A DNA stretch of 45,964 nucleotides, taken from NCBI GenBank assembly GCA_028289525.1, contig JANQPJ010000377.1, forward strand, positions 1 to 45,964. Reading direction: 5' to 3'. Made by a program: the position numbers and the translations under genes. The first letter of the stretch is position 1. Each line of letters opens with the position of its first letter. Below are positions 8,964 to 17,429 of the stretch, piece after piece. This DNA comes from Pirellulales bacterium (lineage in GTDB: Bacteria; Planctomycetota; Planctomycetia; Pirellulales; JAGQOS01). The notes under the pieces are model-generated. The model was not told the DNA's origin and ran no database searches. It saw nothing but the letters and a program-made list of their open reading frames with translations.

Positions 8964-9959
8964 TTACAGGCACGAAGTCGATTTACCAGCCTTGCGCCAA
9001 CGAGCGACCCAACCTTCGTACATCATGCCCTCCAGTTTCCATGCCCGACAGCGATACTGGAGACTCAATCCCCGCTCGCCGCGTAAACGGCAGCACCATT
9101 GTTTCAAACGACATTCAACATACTCACGAGGCGCGTGATTTGGAACTCCGCCTGGCAAGCGGCGGTTCTTGAACGCCCGCGCCCGACGCAGCCGATTCCT
9201 ACCCATGTTCCGGTTCCAGCGACGAAAATACGTAATCGAAAGCCGCCGCGGATCGACCGGATGAATCACCGGCGCGGTAGGCACATAAACCGTTTTTACC
9301 TCGGCTTCCAACAACTGTACGATATATGCTGCATCGGTGCCTACGGTGATGTCGCCGCTGCCGGGGCCCACGTCTGTGCGAAAACGGCCTGCGCGGTCGA
9401 TCGCTCGACGCCGAATCGCACAATTGGCGGTCGTAATGAATGCTTGCGAAAGCATACGCTCCTCGTCCCCCAGGTCGACCTCTGGCAACGGAGCACGCAC
9501 TTTGATGGCGCGATCCAACGACAGCCACTTGGGAATCGGAGTGTTGAATTGAGGTTCAACCGGCCCTTGAAACACCTCGCCCTCTGGCCATCGCTCGACA
9601 GCCGCCCACATCTGGCTCAGCCAGTCGTCAGGCAGCAGCACATCGTCGTCTATAAACACCAATAACTCAGACCCGAACTCGTCGATCGCACGATTCCGAG
9701 CGAATCCATTGCCTTGTTGTGGCTCGAACAGATAACGAACGGCCAAGCGATCACCAAACGACTCTACTACCTGGGCTGTGTTGTCGTTCGAATTGTTATC
9801 AACGACTAACACTTCCCAATTCAAGCCCTCCAGCCCGCTCAAGTCTTGTGACGCCAGCGACTCCAAGGCCTTCCCCAGCTGCTCTGATCGGTTATGCGTG
9901 CAGATGGCAATCGACAGATCGAATAACGCTGGATTTCGCTGGCTAGGGCCTTCGCTCAC
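8964..9959 (-). CDS. Family 2 glycosyltransferase
   Basis: GT-A fold enzyme beginning LFDLSIAICTHNRSEQLGKA, with EVLVVDNNSNDNTAQVV and the metal-binding FIDDDVLLPDDW, followed by GPVEPQFNTPIPKWLS. Length is about 331 residues from GTG 9959. The frame continues upstream to a TTG at 10037 (357 residues), but that start lies in a REP-like inverted repeat, and the additional 26 residues have no family resemblance, so I prefer 9959 with low certainty; neither start has a good Shine-Dalgarno sequence. It is very like the GT2 at 12591-13508 in overall architecture, so the two may be distant paralogues. It is followed without gap by the FkbM gene. Confidence 0.85.
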   Translation of the reverse strand: MSEGPSQRNPALFDLSIAICTHNRSEQLGKALESLASQDLSGLEGLNWEVLVVDNNSNDNTAQVVESFGDRLAVRYLFEPQQGNGFARNRAIDEFGSELLVFIDDDVLLPDDWLSQMWAAVERWPEGEVFQGPVEPQFNTPIPKWLSLDRAIKVRAPLPEVDLGDEERMLSQAFITTANCAIRRRAIDRAGRFRTDVGPGSGDITVGTDAAYIVQLLEAEVKTVYVPTAPVIHPVDPRRLSITYFRRWNRNMGRNRLRRARAFKNRRLPGGVPNHAPREYVECRLKQWCCRLRGERGLSLQYRCRAWKLEGMMYEGWVARWRKAGKSTSCL

Positions 9960-10030
9960 TGTCTGGAAACTTCGTTCGTTCGGGTTGGCAACAAAGAATA
10001 GGCTTTGTCCCCAAAGGCGTTGAGTGGCAG

Positions 10031-10117
10031 AATACAAGCACGAAGCGCTAGCGAGTGAATACTGGATTTCACGGTCAAACGCGCGGCACCCATTCGCTCG
10101 CGCGTCGTGCTTGTATT
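10031..10117. repeat. REP-like imperfect inverted repeat
   Basis: Two 27-base arms at 10031-10057 and 10091-10117 face each other around a 33-base spacer; by eye 24 of 27 positions pair. The left arm starts AATACAAGCACGAAGCG and continues CTAGCGAGTG; the right arm is its near reverse complement. No ORF is convincing inside. It resembles the short 'AATACAAGC.CGAAGCG' extragenic repeats I associate with Pirellulales genomes (from memory, not searched). It lies between the sulfotransferase and GT2 genes of one operon and would form a strong RNA hairpin. Confidence 0.7.
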
Positions 10118-10182
10118 TTTCATTTAGCTTATTTTGAGACAGACCACTCGTGGTAAGTGAATCAAGCGCGTATCAATCTTGT

Positions 10183-11151
10183 TTAGCCGATCAGGTCGCC
10201 TGTCGGCAAGAGATCGTCCGAGTAGCAGTCGACGCCGACCTCGCGGACGATGCCAAGAATACGCTCGACTTGGACGGTCGAGAGCGACTCTTTCCAAAAC
10301 CGCAGCGGATCTTTTCCCGACGCAACGTTCGAGCCTCCCTGGGTGGTCTTGCTCGGCACGCCCAACTGCTGGTAAGCGCGCGCCGGCACAGGCTCGTCGA
10401 GATACTCAAAAATCCGATCAACCTCTGCTTCCCGTTCAGTCACCAGACGCTCATACGAGGTGAGCAACAACCGGTCTCGAGCCTGAATCATGGGAACCAT
10501 CGTCTGCAGTGCCCACAGAAAGGCAAAGGCCTCTTCCCGATGGCGAATACGTGCGTAGATGTCCGGCAGATGAGGAAATTCTCGCTCAATCCCCGCCGGC
10601 AAAGGATGGGTACCGACATCGACCTGACGCCACGACTTGTGACGCATCTGGGAGAGCACCACCGCACACGGATGCCGGATCATCAGCACCGTTCGCATGG
10701 GAAAATGTTCAAGCATCCAGCCCAACATCAGATTGGCGCGACAGACCTTGATCAATAGCCCTCGAAATCTCAAATACTGTCCGATCACAAAATGCTCGTT
10801 GTCAACGACCGGAACTCCTAAGTCGCGTCCTGTCACCAGGCGTTCGATGTACGCCAACTTGAGCGGTTCATCGCGACCAGGAGGTACATAGGTATGCCAG
10901 TCAAAGCCGTGCCGCTCGCAGGCTGGATTGTGGGCACGATGCAGCGGCTCCCAAACCATCGGATAGCCAGGCAACGTCCCGACAATTTCGGCCAGCCACG
11001 TCGAACCGCCTCGCCCGCTGCTGGCAATCAGAATCGTGCGTCGCGGATCGTAGTTGGGCGACACCATCCGACTCCACATCCGCAGACCGGCATGCTTGAA
11101 TGGCCGCACTAAGCGACGTTTCGTTTTAGGGCTGAGAAGAGTTTTTGCCAC
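10183..11151 (-). CDS. Sulfotransferase family protein (PAPS-dependent)
   Basis: 322 residues from GTG 11151. The PAPS 5'-phosphosulfate loop is TILIASSGRGGSTWLAEIVG near the N-terminus, and the 3'-phosphate-binding region appears as TVLMIRHPCAVVLSQMR around the middle. LTSYERLVTEREAEVDRIFEYL is typical of the C-terminal half of carbohydrate sulfotransferases. It should move sulfate from PAPS to a hydroxyl of the polysaccharide. A second, divergent sulfotransferase lies at 38631-39467, so the polymer is probably sulfated at more than one position. An 86-bp repeat sits just upstream. Confidence 0.88.
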   Translation of the reverse strand: MAKTLLSPKTKRRLVRPFKHAGLRMWSRMVSPNYDPRRTILIASSGRGGSTWLAEIVGTLPGYPMVWEPLHRAHNPACERHGFDWHTYVPPGRDEPLKLAYIERLVTGRDLGVPVVDNEHFVIGQYLRFRGLLIKVCRANLMLGWMLEHFPMRTVLMIRHPCAVVLSQMRHKSWRQVDVGTHPLPAGIEREFPHLPDIYARIRHREEAFAFLWALQTMVPMIQARDRLLLTSYERLVTEREAEVDRIFEYLDEPVPARAYQQLGVPSKTTQGGSNVASGKDPLRFWKESLSTVQVERILGIVREVGVDCYSDDLLPTGDLIG

Positions 11152-11178
11152 CGGTTGCAGTTACTTCCAACCTCGAAG

Positions 11179-11264
11179 GTTCCAAAAACCAATATCGAAA
11201 AAGAATCTGTTTTCACGGAACCAAATGAAAACCAACGTTTCGCGAGCGGTCACCGACCGCTGCT
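11179..11264 (-). repeat. 86-bp dispersed repeat, copy 1
   Basis: Identical in length and orientation to 23971-24056. The outer parts are conserved (GTTCCAAAAA at the left, and the 26 right-hand bases TTCGCGAGCG GTCACCGACC GCTGCT without a mismatch); the interior has diverged strongly. The right end contains a perfect hairpin, AGCGGTC-ACC-GACCGCT. It lies in the 164-base gap before the sulfotransferase start. Probably a mobile or recombinogenic non-coding element with a structured end; its nature is not known to me. Confidence 0.7.
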
Positions 11265-11315
11265 CCCGACACAATCCAAGCAGTTTGGAATGGCTGAACC
11301 TTTGGTTTTGCATAC

Positions 11316-12533
11316 CTACTCAGCAAGCCTAGAACGATGCAGCGTCAACAAGCGTGTCGCCACTGGTTGAGTTACTTTGAACCAATCAAACTGTTGGGCC
11401 AACTCCAAGGCGGCCGTCTCGCGTTGAGGCGCCGGAATCTGAAGATAATCCTGAATCGCCTCGGCCAGAGCAGCAACGTTTTCTGGCTCAAACAGCACGC
11501 CTGCACTAGGGTTCTCGGCCAGGATTTCTTGAAAATAAGGCAGGTTCGCGGCCACCACGCCTCGCCCGAGCGTTAATGCCGCTAATAGCGCCCCGCTTCC
11601 AGTCACTCGCCGATAGGGCAGCGCGATGATATCCGCCGCAGCCGCGAAATCGGCATACTCTTGCTGGGAAAGCGCGCGATCGACCAACACGCTACCAGGG
11701 ACTGCCTGAACTTGGGCTCGCAACCAATCGCGCTCAACCTTCGTGTGCATGCCGCCCACCAGCAGTTGCACCTGACCTTCGAGCCGCGCAACGGCCGAAC
11801 ACAAAAGATCAACCCCTTTGTAGGGTCGAATTTGCCCCAAGCATGCCACCACTGGTAGGTCGGATCGCAGCCCCAACTCCTCTCGTACCGTCTCCGGAGG
11901 CCGAGCAGCAGGAAATGTATCGGCATAGTTGCCATGAGGCATCACCACCACGTCGGCCGACGTAGGATATCGCTCTAGAAACTGAAGACGCGTCGTTTCA
12001 GCATGACAAATGACCAGATCGGCCGATTCGGCCAGATAGCGGTAGGCCTCGAAATCCGTGGGCCGTGGTGTTTCATGAGGTTCTAAGTTATGCACCGTCC
12101 ACACCACTAGCAGACCACGTTGCTTAATTTCTGCCACCTGACGGCACCAACGAGCCACTTGTCGGCGCTGATCCCAGCTCTCCAGTCTTCTACGCAAAGC
12201 GCGCAGACGAGGATAGAAGGCAAGCCTTCGAACGAACCAATGTTTGCCGCGCCAATCGGTTTCTGGCCAATGAAAATGCACCGCATCGATCGAATCGGCA
12301 TGTTCGGCCAGCCAACGGGGCTGCGCCTCCCACTGCCCAACGTGCACCACGCCATGCTCAGTGAGTGCCTGATAGAACAACTCCAAATAGGTGTTCTGCG
12401 CCTGGTGCCGAACGTTCGTTACCAGACGTAGCGTTGACGATTCGTCCGGTGCCGATTCGACATGATGCGTATAAGGAGAAATCGAGTTGGAAGGAATTTG
12501 ATTTACAGTTACACCAATGTTGAACTTCAGCAA
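11316..12533 (-). CDS. Family 4-like glycosyltransferase (GT-B)
   Basis: 405 residues if the TTG at 12533 is used; no in-frame ATG lies near the N-terminus and the start is unsure (the conserved part begins at about LRLVTNVRHQAQNTYLELFY). The acceptor domain has AVHFHWPETDW and VVWTVHNLEPHE; the donor domain has VACLGQIRPYKGVDLL, VQLLVGGMHTKV and the loop IIALPYRRVTGSGALLAALT, where Gly/Ser replace the first Glu of the usual E-x7-E motif. This pattern is seen in the group that transfers onto polysaccharide precursors with 'H-W-P' acceptor motifs. Specificity unknown. Confidence 0.82.
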   Translation of the reverse strand: MLKFNIGVTVNQIPSNSISPYTHHVESAPDESSTLRLVTNVRHQAQNTYLELFYQALTEHGVVHVGQWEAQPRWLAEHADSIDAVHFHWPETDWRGKHWFVRRLAFYPRLRALRRRLESWDQRRQVARWCRQVAEIKQRGLLVVWTVHNLEPHETPRPTDFEAYRYLAESADLVICHAETTRLQFLERYPTSADVVVMPHGNYADTFPAARPPETVREELGLRSDLPVVACLGQIRPYKGVDLLCSAVARLEGQVQLLVGGMHTKVERDWLRAQVQAVPGSVLVDRALSQQEYADFAAAADIIALPYRRVTGSGALLAALTLGRGVVAANLPYFQEILAENPSAGVLFEPENVAALAEAIQDYLQIPAPQRETAALELAQQFDWFKVTQPVATRLLTLHRSRLAE

Positions 12534-12583
12534 AAATTGTTAGCTGGCGTCGGATAAGGTTCAGGACGGCGAGTGAATCGCCT

Positions 12584-12602
12584 GAAATTGCTAAGCAATT
12601 TC
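12584..12602 (-). other. Perfect 8-bp hairpin over a stop codon
   Basis: GAAATTGC, three spacer bases, GCAATTTC. The TAG stop of the GT2 gene (12591-12593) is in the hairpin. On the transcript it would form a short AU-rich stem with no U-tract, so it is not a convincing intrinsic terminator; a processing or stability element, or chance, are possible. Confidence 0.35.
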
Positions 12603-13508
12603 TTCTTTGCCGACCGACAGTTCTCCTCGTAATTTGCTAGCGCTGATGAGATGCTCGATCCACACTTCAGGGCTAGCGGTCAGTCGCCCAAGACGATACT
12701 TCAACTCCGATTCCAGCCATGCCCGCCATAGCCAACGGGGATGGCCAAATAGCGTCGCCGAATTCGGACGCTTGTGGTATTTGCTTAGCACAACCCCCTG
12801 GCAATAATAATGGCGTCGGAGAAATTTTAACGTCTGGTGCTCAACCGGAACGTAATGCTTGACTTGGGCGTCTGGCAAATACTGGCCGTGCAGACCATCG
12901 GCCAACATCTGCCGCGCAACGGCCGTTTCCTCGCCGCCCAACCGGCCGCCTCCTTTGACGCCTAGATTCGGGTCATACCGATACCGGCGTTGCACGGCAG
13001 TACGAATCGCGTAGTTTCCGCCAAAGGGACATTTTTTGTCGGTATAAGCCATGGTCTGCTCGCCAAAATCTCGCATTCCATAGGCGGTCGCCACTCGAGG
13101 CAGGATCTTGAGAAACCAGCCGGGCGGAGTGTTGGGAAACCAGGGGATGATCGGCCCTCCGAAAAAAGAGGCCTCCGGCTCCTCTTGCATTCCTCGGGCA
13201 TAAGCCGCCAACCAGCCCAGGTCGACCTGGATGTCATCATCTGTCCAGACCAAGAGTTCGCCACAAGCAGAGTCGACTGCGCAGTTTCTTGCGTTTGAAA
13301 GACCTTGCTTCGTTTCCTGCAACCCACGTAGCGGCAACCGCTCTGTGTGCTGCTTGACTACCTCTTGGGTATGGTCGGTGCAATTGTTGTCCACAACCAG
13401 AAGCTCCCACTCGATGCCCTGGGGAATGTGCATTTCGCCCATGCGCGCCAGAGTTTGATCGAGTAGGCTGGCTCGATTCCACGTACAAATTGCGACTGTA
13501 ATATCCAT
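12591..13508 (-). CDS. Family 2 glycosyltransferase
   Basis: 305 residues from ATG 13508 (MDITVAICTWNRASLLDQTL). The nucleotide-binding region has ELLVVDNNCTDHTQEVV, the DXD-type metal site is LLVWTDDDIQV, and FGGPIIPWFPNTPPGWFL plus GGRLGGEETAVARQML provide the ED-like catalytic segment (GGEE). C-terminal residues are basic and amphipathic, suggesting membrane association. It is a GT-A enzyme similar in layout to the product of 8964-9959. Located between a GT4 and a TylF-like methyltransferase; the donor sugar is not predictable. Confidence 0.88.
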   Translation of the reverse strand: MDITVAICTWNRASLLDQTLARMGEMHIPQGIEWELLVVDNNCTDHTQEVVKQHTERLPLRGLQETKQGLSNARNCAVDSACGELLVWTDDDIQVDLGWLAAYARGMQEEPEASFFGGPIIPWFPNTPPGWFLKILPRVATAYGMRDFGEQTMAYTDKKCPFGGNYAIRTAVQRRYRYDPNLGVKGGGRLGGEETAVARQMLADGLHGQYLPDAQVKHYVPVEHQTLKFLRRHYYCQGVVLSKYHKRPNSATLFGHPRWLWRAWLESELKYRLGRLTASPEVWIEHLISASKLRGELSVGKEEIA

Positions 13509-13583
13509 GCTGTTTAGTTCGAGAGAAAACTCATCAACAAAAATTTTGTCGCCAAATTACAAGCCGTCGACCTTCAATCGCTA

Positions 13584-14399
13584 TCATTCATCCTCGGTTT
13601 TCGAGACAACTCTGCAACACACATGGGTTAAACCATAGTGCGTGTATTCCACGGAATAGCCGGTTTCAGCCAAGAACTCCTGCAGCGCTTTATACTCATG
13701 TTCTTGCCAGCCATAATACCCAATAAGCTCGTCAAAATGGATGATTGTCCCCACCTGAATCCGGTCTCGCAGGAGCCTTAATACGCAAGAAGCCGATTCG
13801 TATATGTCACAGTCAACGTCGAGAAATGCGATTTTTTCATCGTTGTTTTCTAACCACTGTGGCAGTGTGTCATCAAACCATCCTTTGTAAAGGATGACGT
13901 TGTCGTGAACGCTGGGTAACTCGCCTTTGAGATCGAATGTTCCCTTAGGAACGTATGACCAGTCACTTGGCAAACCTTCAAAGGAATCGAATCCATGAAT
14001 TTTCCTTGTAGGAAAAATCCTGGCCAATGCGTTAATCGAGCTGCCTGTATAAACGCCGAACTGCAATACCGCCCCTTCGGGAACTTCAACACTCAACGAC
14101 TTCCAAGCGCTCCTCGCGACTAGGCAATACGTGGCGTCTCTTAAATGTTCGTCAATGAAGTCATAAGTCGTGGTGGCGGCTCGGCGGTCGCGCTCGGCCA
14201 TCATCGCAATCCATCGACGGTTGGTAACCTCTCGACTGTGCAATTTTTTGTAACTAGGACGTTCTAACGCCCGAAGTTGACTTTCTGCGACAGCAGATAC
14301 CACTGCATCCAGAATGGTTTGCATTCGTCTCGTAATGCGACGTTGTATCGCATACATGAATCTCGTTACTACATTCCCTTGAGCGGGCCGCTTTCCCAT
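13584..14399 (-). CDS. TylF/macrocin O-methyltransferase-like protein
   Basis: 271 residues from ATG 14399, which has GGAGAG nine bases upstream. SAM-binding motif I is VLQFGVYTGSSINALA, followed by KIHGFDSFEGLPSDW, a TylF-family hallmark, and the metal-site segments IAFLDVDCDIYESA and TIIHFDELIGYYGW. TylF enzymes are Mg-dependent sugar O-methyltransferases acting on deoxysugars of macrolides; bacterial polysaccharide loci carry related proteins. The probable substrate is a sugar of the glycan. The ribosome binding site abuts the remains of a decayed gene (14422-14670). Confidence 0.85.
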   Translation of the reverse strand: MGKRPAQGNVVTRFMYAIQRRITRRMQTILDAVVSAVAESQLRALERPSYKKLHSREVTNRRWIAMMAERDRRAATTTYDFIDEHLRDATYCLVARSAWKSLSVEVPEGAVLQFGVYTGSSINALARIFPTRKIHGFDSFEGLPSDWSYVPKGTFDLKGELPSVHDNVILYKGWFDDTLPQWLENNDEKIAFLDVDCDIYESASCVLRLLRDRIQVGTIIHFDELIGYYGWQEHEYKALQEFLAETGYSVEYTHYGLTHVCCRVVSKTEDE

Positions 14400-14421
14400 C
14401 TTGAATTTCTCTCCATTTGAT

Positions 14422-14670
14422 CTCGCGGTAAATTCTGAGAGAGCAAACCGCTGCCCTGCAGGAATCTAGAAAACTGTTCTTTGAGCCGACTGCCATGGGT
14501 TCGAGAGTGCGGCCAAGCGAGTGGATTTACATCTTCGCCTAACTCTTCTCTCTGAACTTACAACGATCAGACCAAACCACTTATTTTACCGACAAATCAA
14601 TCTCCACGATCAACTCGCTTCAAGGTTTCTCGCAAGAGAGCAAAGCAATTACATCCAGCGTGCCTGGAAG
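14422..14670 (-). pseudogene. Decayed partial copy of the GT-like gene at 21896-22966
   Basis: This stretch in the 389-base interval before the TylF-like gene is a relic of the gene at 21896-22966. Bases 14434-14527 match 22020-22113 with about nine differences in 94 by eye; translated on the minus strand they give VNPLAWPHSRTHGSRLKEQF, versus INPLAWTHSRTHGSRLKEQF in the intact gene. Bases about 14590-14670 match about 22395-22475 (HAGCNCFAL versus HAGCDCFAL), with an in-frame TGA where the intact gene has TGC. Around 230 bases present in the intact gene between the two blocks are missing. It is therefore a non-functional remnant from duplication and deletion. Confidence 0.85.
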
Positions 14671-14676
14671 CTGGCT

Positions 14677-14799
14677 CTAGAAACCTTGATAGACAAACGT
14701 TACCTTTTCATAGCTGGCAACAATCGAGATGGTGAGGACAAACGCCACCGCTAGGCCAACCAGAGCCTCGGTGACATATCGCAAGACTTTAATTCGCAT
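14677..14799 (-). CDS. Small single-pass membrane ORF, probably a truncated gene
   Basis: 40-codon ORF: it begins MRIKVLRYVTEALVGLAVAF and has one strongly hydrophobic segment (residues about 12-29). Its ATG overlaps the last codons of the DltD-like gene (CATGCGAATTAA), so it could be translated by coupling. It ends with TAG exactly where homology to the decayed GT-like copy begins. The sequence looks like the N-terminal signal anchor of a longer protein whose remainder was lost at the recombination junction; it might alternatively be a real micro-protein of the acyltransferase cassette. I do not recognise a family. Confidence 0.4.
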   Translation of the reverse strand: MRIKVLRYVTEALVGLAVAFVLTISIVASYEKVTFVYQGF

Positions 14800-16039
14800 G
14801 GCGTTTCCTTACATCAGCTAATTTTTTAAGGATACGATGGGCCATGAAATTGGGAAGCTGCCCCGTAGCATCGCCGACGTGCTCGCGGTCTGCCAAATGT
14901 GCGTAGTCTTCCTGGCCGTCTCGATTAATCAGAAATTTCAACTCATCGCGCCAAGTGTCCGGAAACTCACCTAGAACATCGATTCGATGATTGATGTCTA
15001 GCGATTTCACCCGATCTTCCAGATATTTTGCTCGCCGAGCAACAAGCTCAGAGATTCCAGGCTTGGCCAATTCCGTATCGGACAATGGCGTGATATATAG
15101 GAAAGCAGCGGCGTTCGAATGCGTGAGAGCTGTAATGATCGAATTCAGCATCAGCTCGTTGTAAGGCGCATTCGTCATCTTGGCTGCATCGCGATGAGAA
15201 GCATAGGAAATCATCCAAGCAGGCAAGTACTTTGTATATCTCTCATACACACCACTCAGGATCCAGTAGGTATATGCGTGTCTCGACGGGTAGTAGACAA
15301 GGCGATGCTCGTGCAACTTGCGTGCTAGCCGCCCTTTTGTCCGGTTGATTGCGAAGACTTGGTCGAGTTGGCCTGTCAGCAGTTCGTTGAATTCAGGTTG
15401 AATCTGTAGGGCAAGAAACGATGGTGTAAAAATCGCTCTAACCCAATCCCTCGGTTCCGAAACGAATAGCAGCGGCAAGAGGGTGCGTGGATAGCTCCAA
15501 TTGCTGGCGATCGCCGATGCTACCATATAGTTCCTCACCAGTGGAGTTCTCACATCAAAAGACCAATATGGGTGGATTGAAAGCACTACGAAATCAGCAT
15601 CGTTGGCTAGTGCATTGCGTACGCAATGTAGACTTTCAGTAATGCGTTGAGACTCCAGAACGTAACCAAGTATGTCAATGCGGCGCTGCTCGGGCGGCAT
15701 CGCGCGCCTTACTCGGAGTGGCAAGAGATCGAAATCACCTTTGTCGAGAGGTAGCACCTGTGCATCGGATCCAGAGATCCAGGCCAGACGCATATCGCCA
15801 GATGCCGCTGGGCCTGACCGAAAGACCATAGGGTCGCCAAATGGTAATTGCATGTCAAAGAATCTGTCTGCTCGCGTTGTCGTGGTAGCAGTCAGCTTTT
15901 GGCTGAGCCAGTGTTGCCCTATCACCATGAAAACTCCGACCCATACCGCTATGCGTAGCACGGAAACCCAGGTACAGGCGACCCCCACACCAGACTGAGT
16001 GAAAAGGGATTTCAATCTGTGATTGAGCTTATCCAGCAT
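14789..16039 (-). CDS. DltD/AlgJ-like SGNH-fold partner of MBOAT acyltransferase
   Basis: 416 residues with one N-terminal transmembrane segment (about 26-43, IAVWVGVFMVIGQHWL), so most of the protein should be periplasmic. A possible block I serine is in LAWISGSDAQVLPL; AFLYITPLSDTEL fits a central strand; and EDYAHLADREHVGDATGQLP near the C-terminus could supply the Asp/His of an SGNH triad. The ATG overlaps the MBOAT stop by 11 bases, the usual arrangement of MBOAT/SGNH pairs (DltB/DltD, AlgI/AlgJ). I assign it by fold-like pattern and context, as overall similarity to DltD is not obvious. Role: accepting the acyl group from the MBOAT channel and passing it to the glycan. Confidence 0.6.
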   Translation of the reverse strand: MLDKLNHRLKSLFTQSGVGVACTWVSVLRIAVWVGVFMVIGQHWLSQKLTATTTTRADRFFDMQLPFGDPMVFRSGPAASGDMRLAWISGSDAQVLPLDKGDFDLLPLRVRRAMPPEQRRIDILGYVLESQRITESLHCVRNALANDADFVVLSIHPYWSFDVRTPLVRNYMVASAIASNWSYPRTLLPLLFVSEPRDWVRAIFTPSFLALQIQPEFNELLTGQLDQVFAINRTKGRLARKLHEHRLVYYPSRHAYTYWILSGVYERYTKYLPAWMISYASHRDAAKMTNAPYNELMLNSIITALTHSNAAAFLYITPLSDTELAKPGISELVARRAKYLEDRVKSLDINHRIDVLGEFPDTWRDELKFLINRDGQEDYAHLADREHVGDATGQLPNFMAHRILKKLADVRKRHAN

Positions 16040-17261
16040 ATTCTAGTCCGATCAGTCTTCCATAGAACATGGGGATCGCTTCCATGGGGAGTGCAAGCAG
16101 AGGAAACGTCAGAGTAACAAATAGTTGTGTAGCGCAGGCCGCGGCGATGGTGTTGAACCGAGAAGGAGCCTTCCGCTTCGCGGCGGGATGGTCTTGCCAG
16201 AGCCGATTCGCATAGAGCGCTGTTGCGTGTATCAAACCAAACAACGCTAACGGAATGCTGATATCGTGCCAAAGTGCGATTGTCATCATGGTCGCGAAAA
16301 TAGCACGAGTCTGCGTGCGCTTTCGATAGCCCCCAACGGGAACAAAAACATTCCGCTGTGCCCATCGCGTCAGACTCATATGCCAGTTTGCCCAAAACAG
16401 TTGGATGTTTGAGCGAAAATAGGGGCGATTAAAATTGCCTTGGACTCTATAACCGAACAGCCGAGCTGCACCGACAGCGATGTCGGTGAATCCAGCAAAG
16501 TTAAGATAGAAATACCAAGTAAAGAGAATCAGATGAAGCCAGACCGTAAGCGTCGGGTTAACATCCGCATACGTAAAAATTTCGCGACTCGACCGTAGCG
16601 GAAATGCCAATACATAGACCTTGGTAAGGCCGATGAAGACCAGTCCAGCACCACTGACAAATTCATCTAGCCGGAAGCGACGAGCAGCGTTACCGGAGTC
16701 GCCCAATTCACGAAACTCGACAAGTGGCCCAACAATCTGAACCGGGGCGAAAAAGCCATAAGCCAGAATCCGACTGATCGTTTGACGTGGGATGGCATCC
16801 ACATAGGTTTGAATCAATAGGTCCAGAGCGCGAAATGTAGCAAAGGAAAGCCCGAGGGGAAGAAGATAGTCTTTAATCGAGTCAATCACTCCCAAAGGGC
16901 GACAGTAAGTCCAGAGAAAGTGATGAGTAAGCAAGTTGAAAAGATTGACAAAATGAACGGGCAATAGCTTCCATGCAACTAGGGGAACTAGCAGAGCGAC
17001 AAGTGACAAGACAAAGACAACTCTTGCTATTCGCGTTCCCCTGCACCAACAGGTGACTCGATGCAGCAAGGCTACGAACAACCAAAAAGGCACATAGAAA
17101 ACCAGTAATCGTGGCGTGATTACCCCCAGTGACACCATCCCGGTAATTGCCAATAGCGCCTGCTGCCACTTGCTGACGCGTATCGCATAATACAAGGGAA
17201 GCACCAGCGCTTGAATCACCAGCAAATTAACGAAAAAGCAAATGGTTGGAAAATCTAGCAT
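16029..17261 (-). CDS. MBOAT-family O-acyltransferase (DltB/AlgI-like)
   Basis: 410 residues from ATG 17261; a TTG at 17279 is an alternative. Around ten hydrophobic segments. MBOAT hallmarks are FYLNFAGFTDIAVGAARLFG, NFNRPYFRSNIQLFWANWHM-SLTRW and the second invariant histidine in TIALWHDISIPLALFGLIHA (usual form LWHG). It is an inner-membrane channel-type acyltransferase that takes an acyl group from a cytosolic thioester and transfers it across the membrane. DltB uses a carrier-protein-bound D-alanine; AlgI uses an acetyl donor. Here a carrier-protein gene lies immediately upstream, which favours a carrier-protein donor (inference). Confidence 0.9.
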   Translation of the reverse strand: MLDFPTICFFVNLLVIQALVLPLYYAIRVSKWQQALLAITGMVSLGVITPRLLVFYVPFWLFVALLHRVTCWCRGTRIARVVFVLSLVALLVPLVAWKLLPVHFVNLFNLLTHHFLWTYCRPLGVIDSIKDYLLPLGLSFATFRALDLLIQTYVDAIPRQTISRILAYGFFAPVQIVGPLVEFRELGDSGNAARRFRLDEFVSGAGLVFIGLTKVYVLAFPLRSSREIFTYADVNPTLTVWLHLILFTWYFYLNFAGFTDIAVGAARLFGYRVQGNFNRPYFRSNIQLFWANWHMSLTRWAQRNVFVPVGGYRKRTQTRAIFATMMTIALWHDISIPLALFGLIHATALYANRLWQDHPAAKRKAPSRFNTIAAACATQLFVTLTFPLLALPMEAIPMFYGRLIGLEYAG

Positions 17262-17429
17262 GGGCTGGAATGGCTGCAATCAGGTGCGGATCGAGATTGT
17301 TGTGCAGTCAGTGCTCTGCCACACTTGCGATCGAGTCTCGTCGCTAGGATACGAATTTCTTGACCCTCCTAGAGCCGCTGGTATTGCCTGAATGCCCAGC
17401 ACGAAAGAATTATCAAGCCTGCTCGTTTC

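Noticed and set aside
12584-12602. Rho-independent terminator between two glycosyltransferase genes
   Set aside because: The stem is AT-rich, it has no U-tract and the genes continue in the same direction; kept only as a hairpin.
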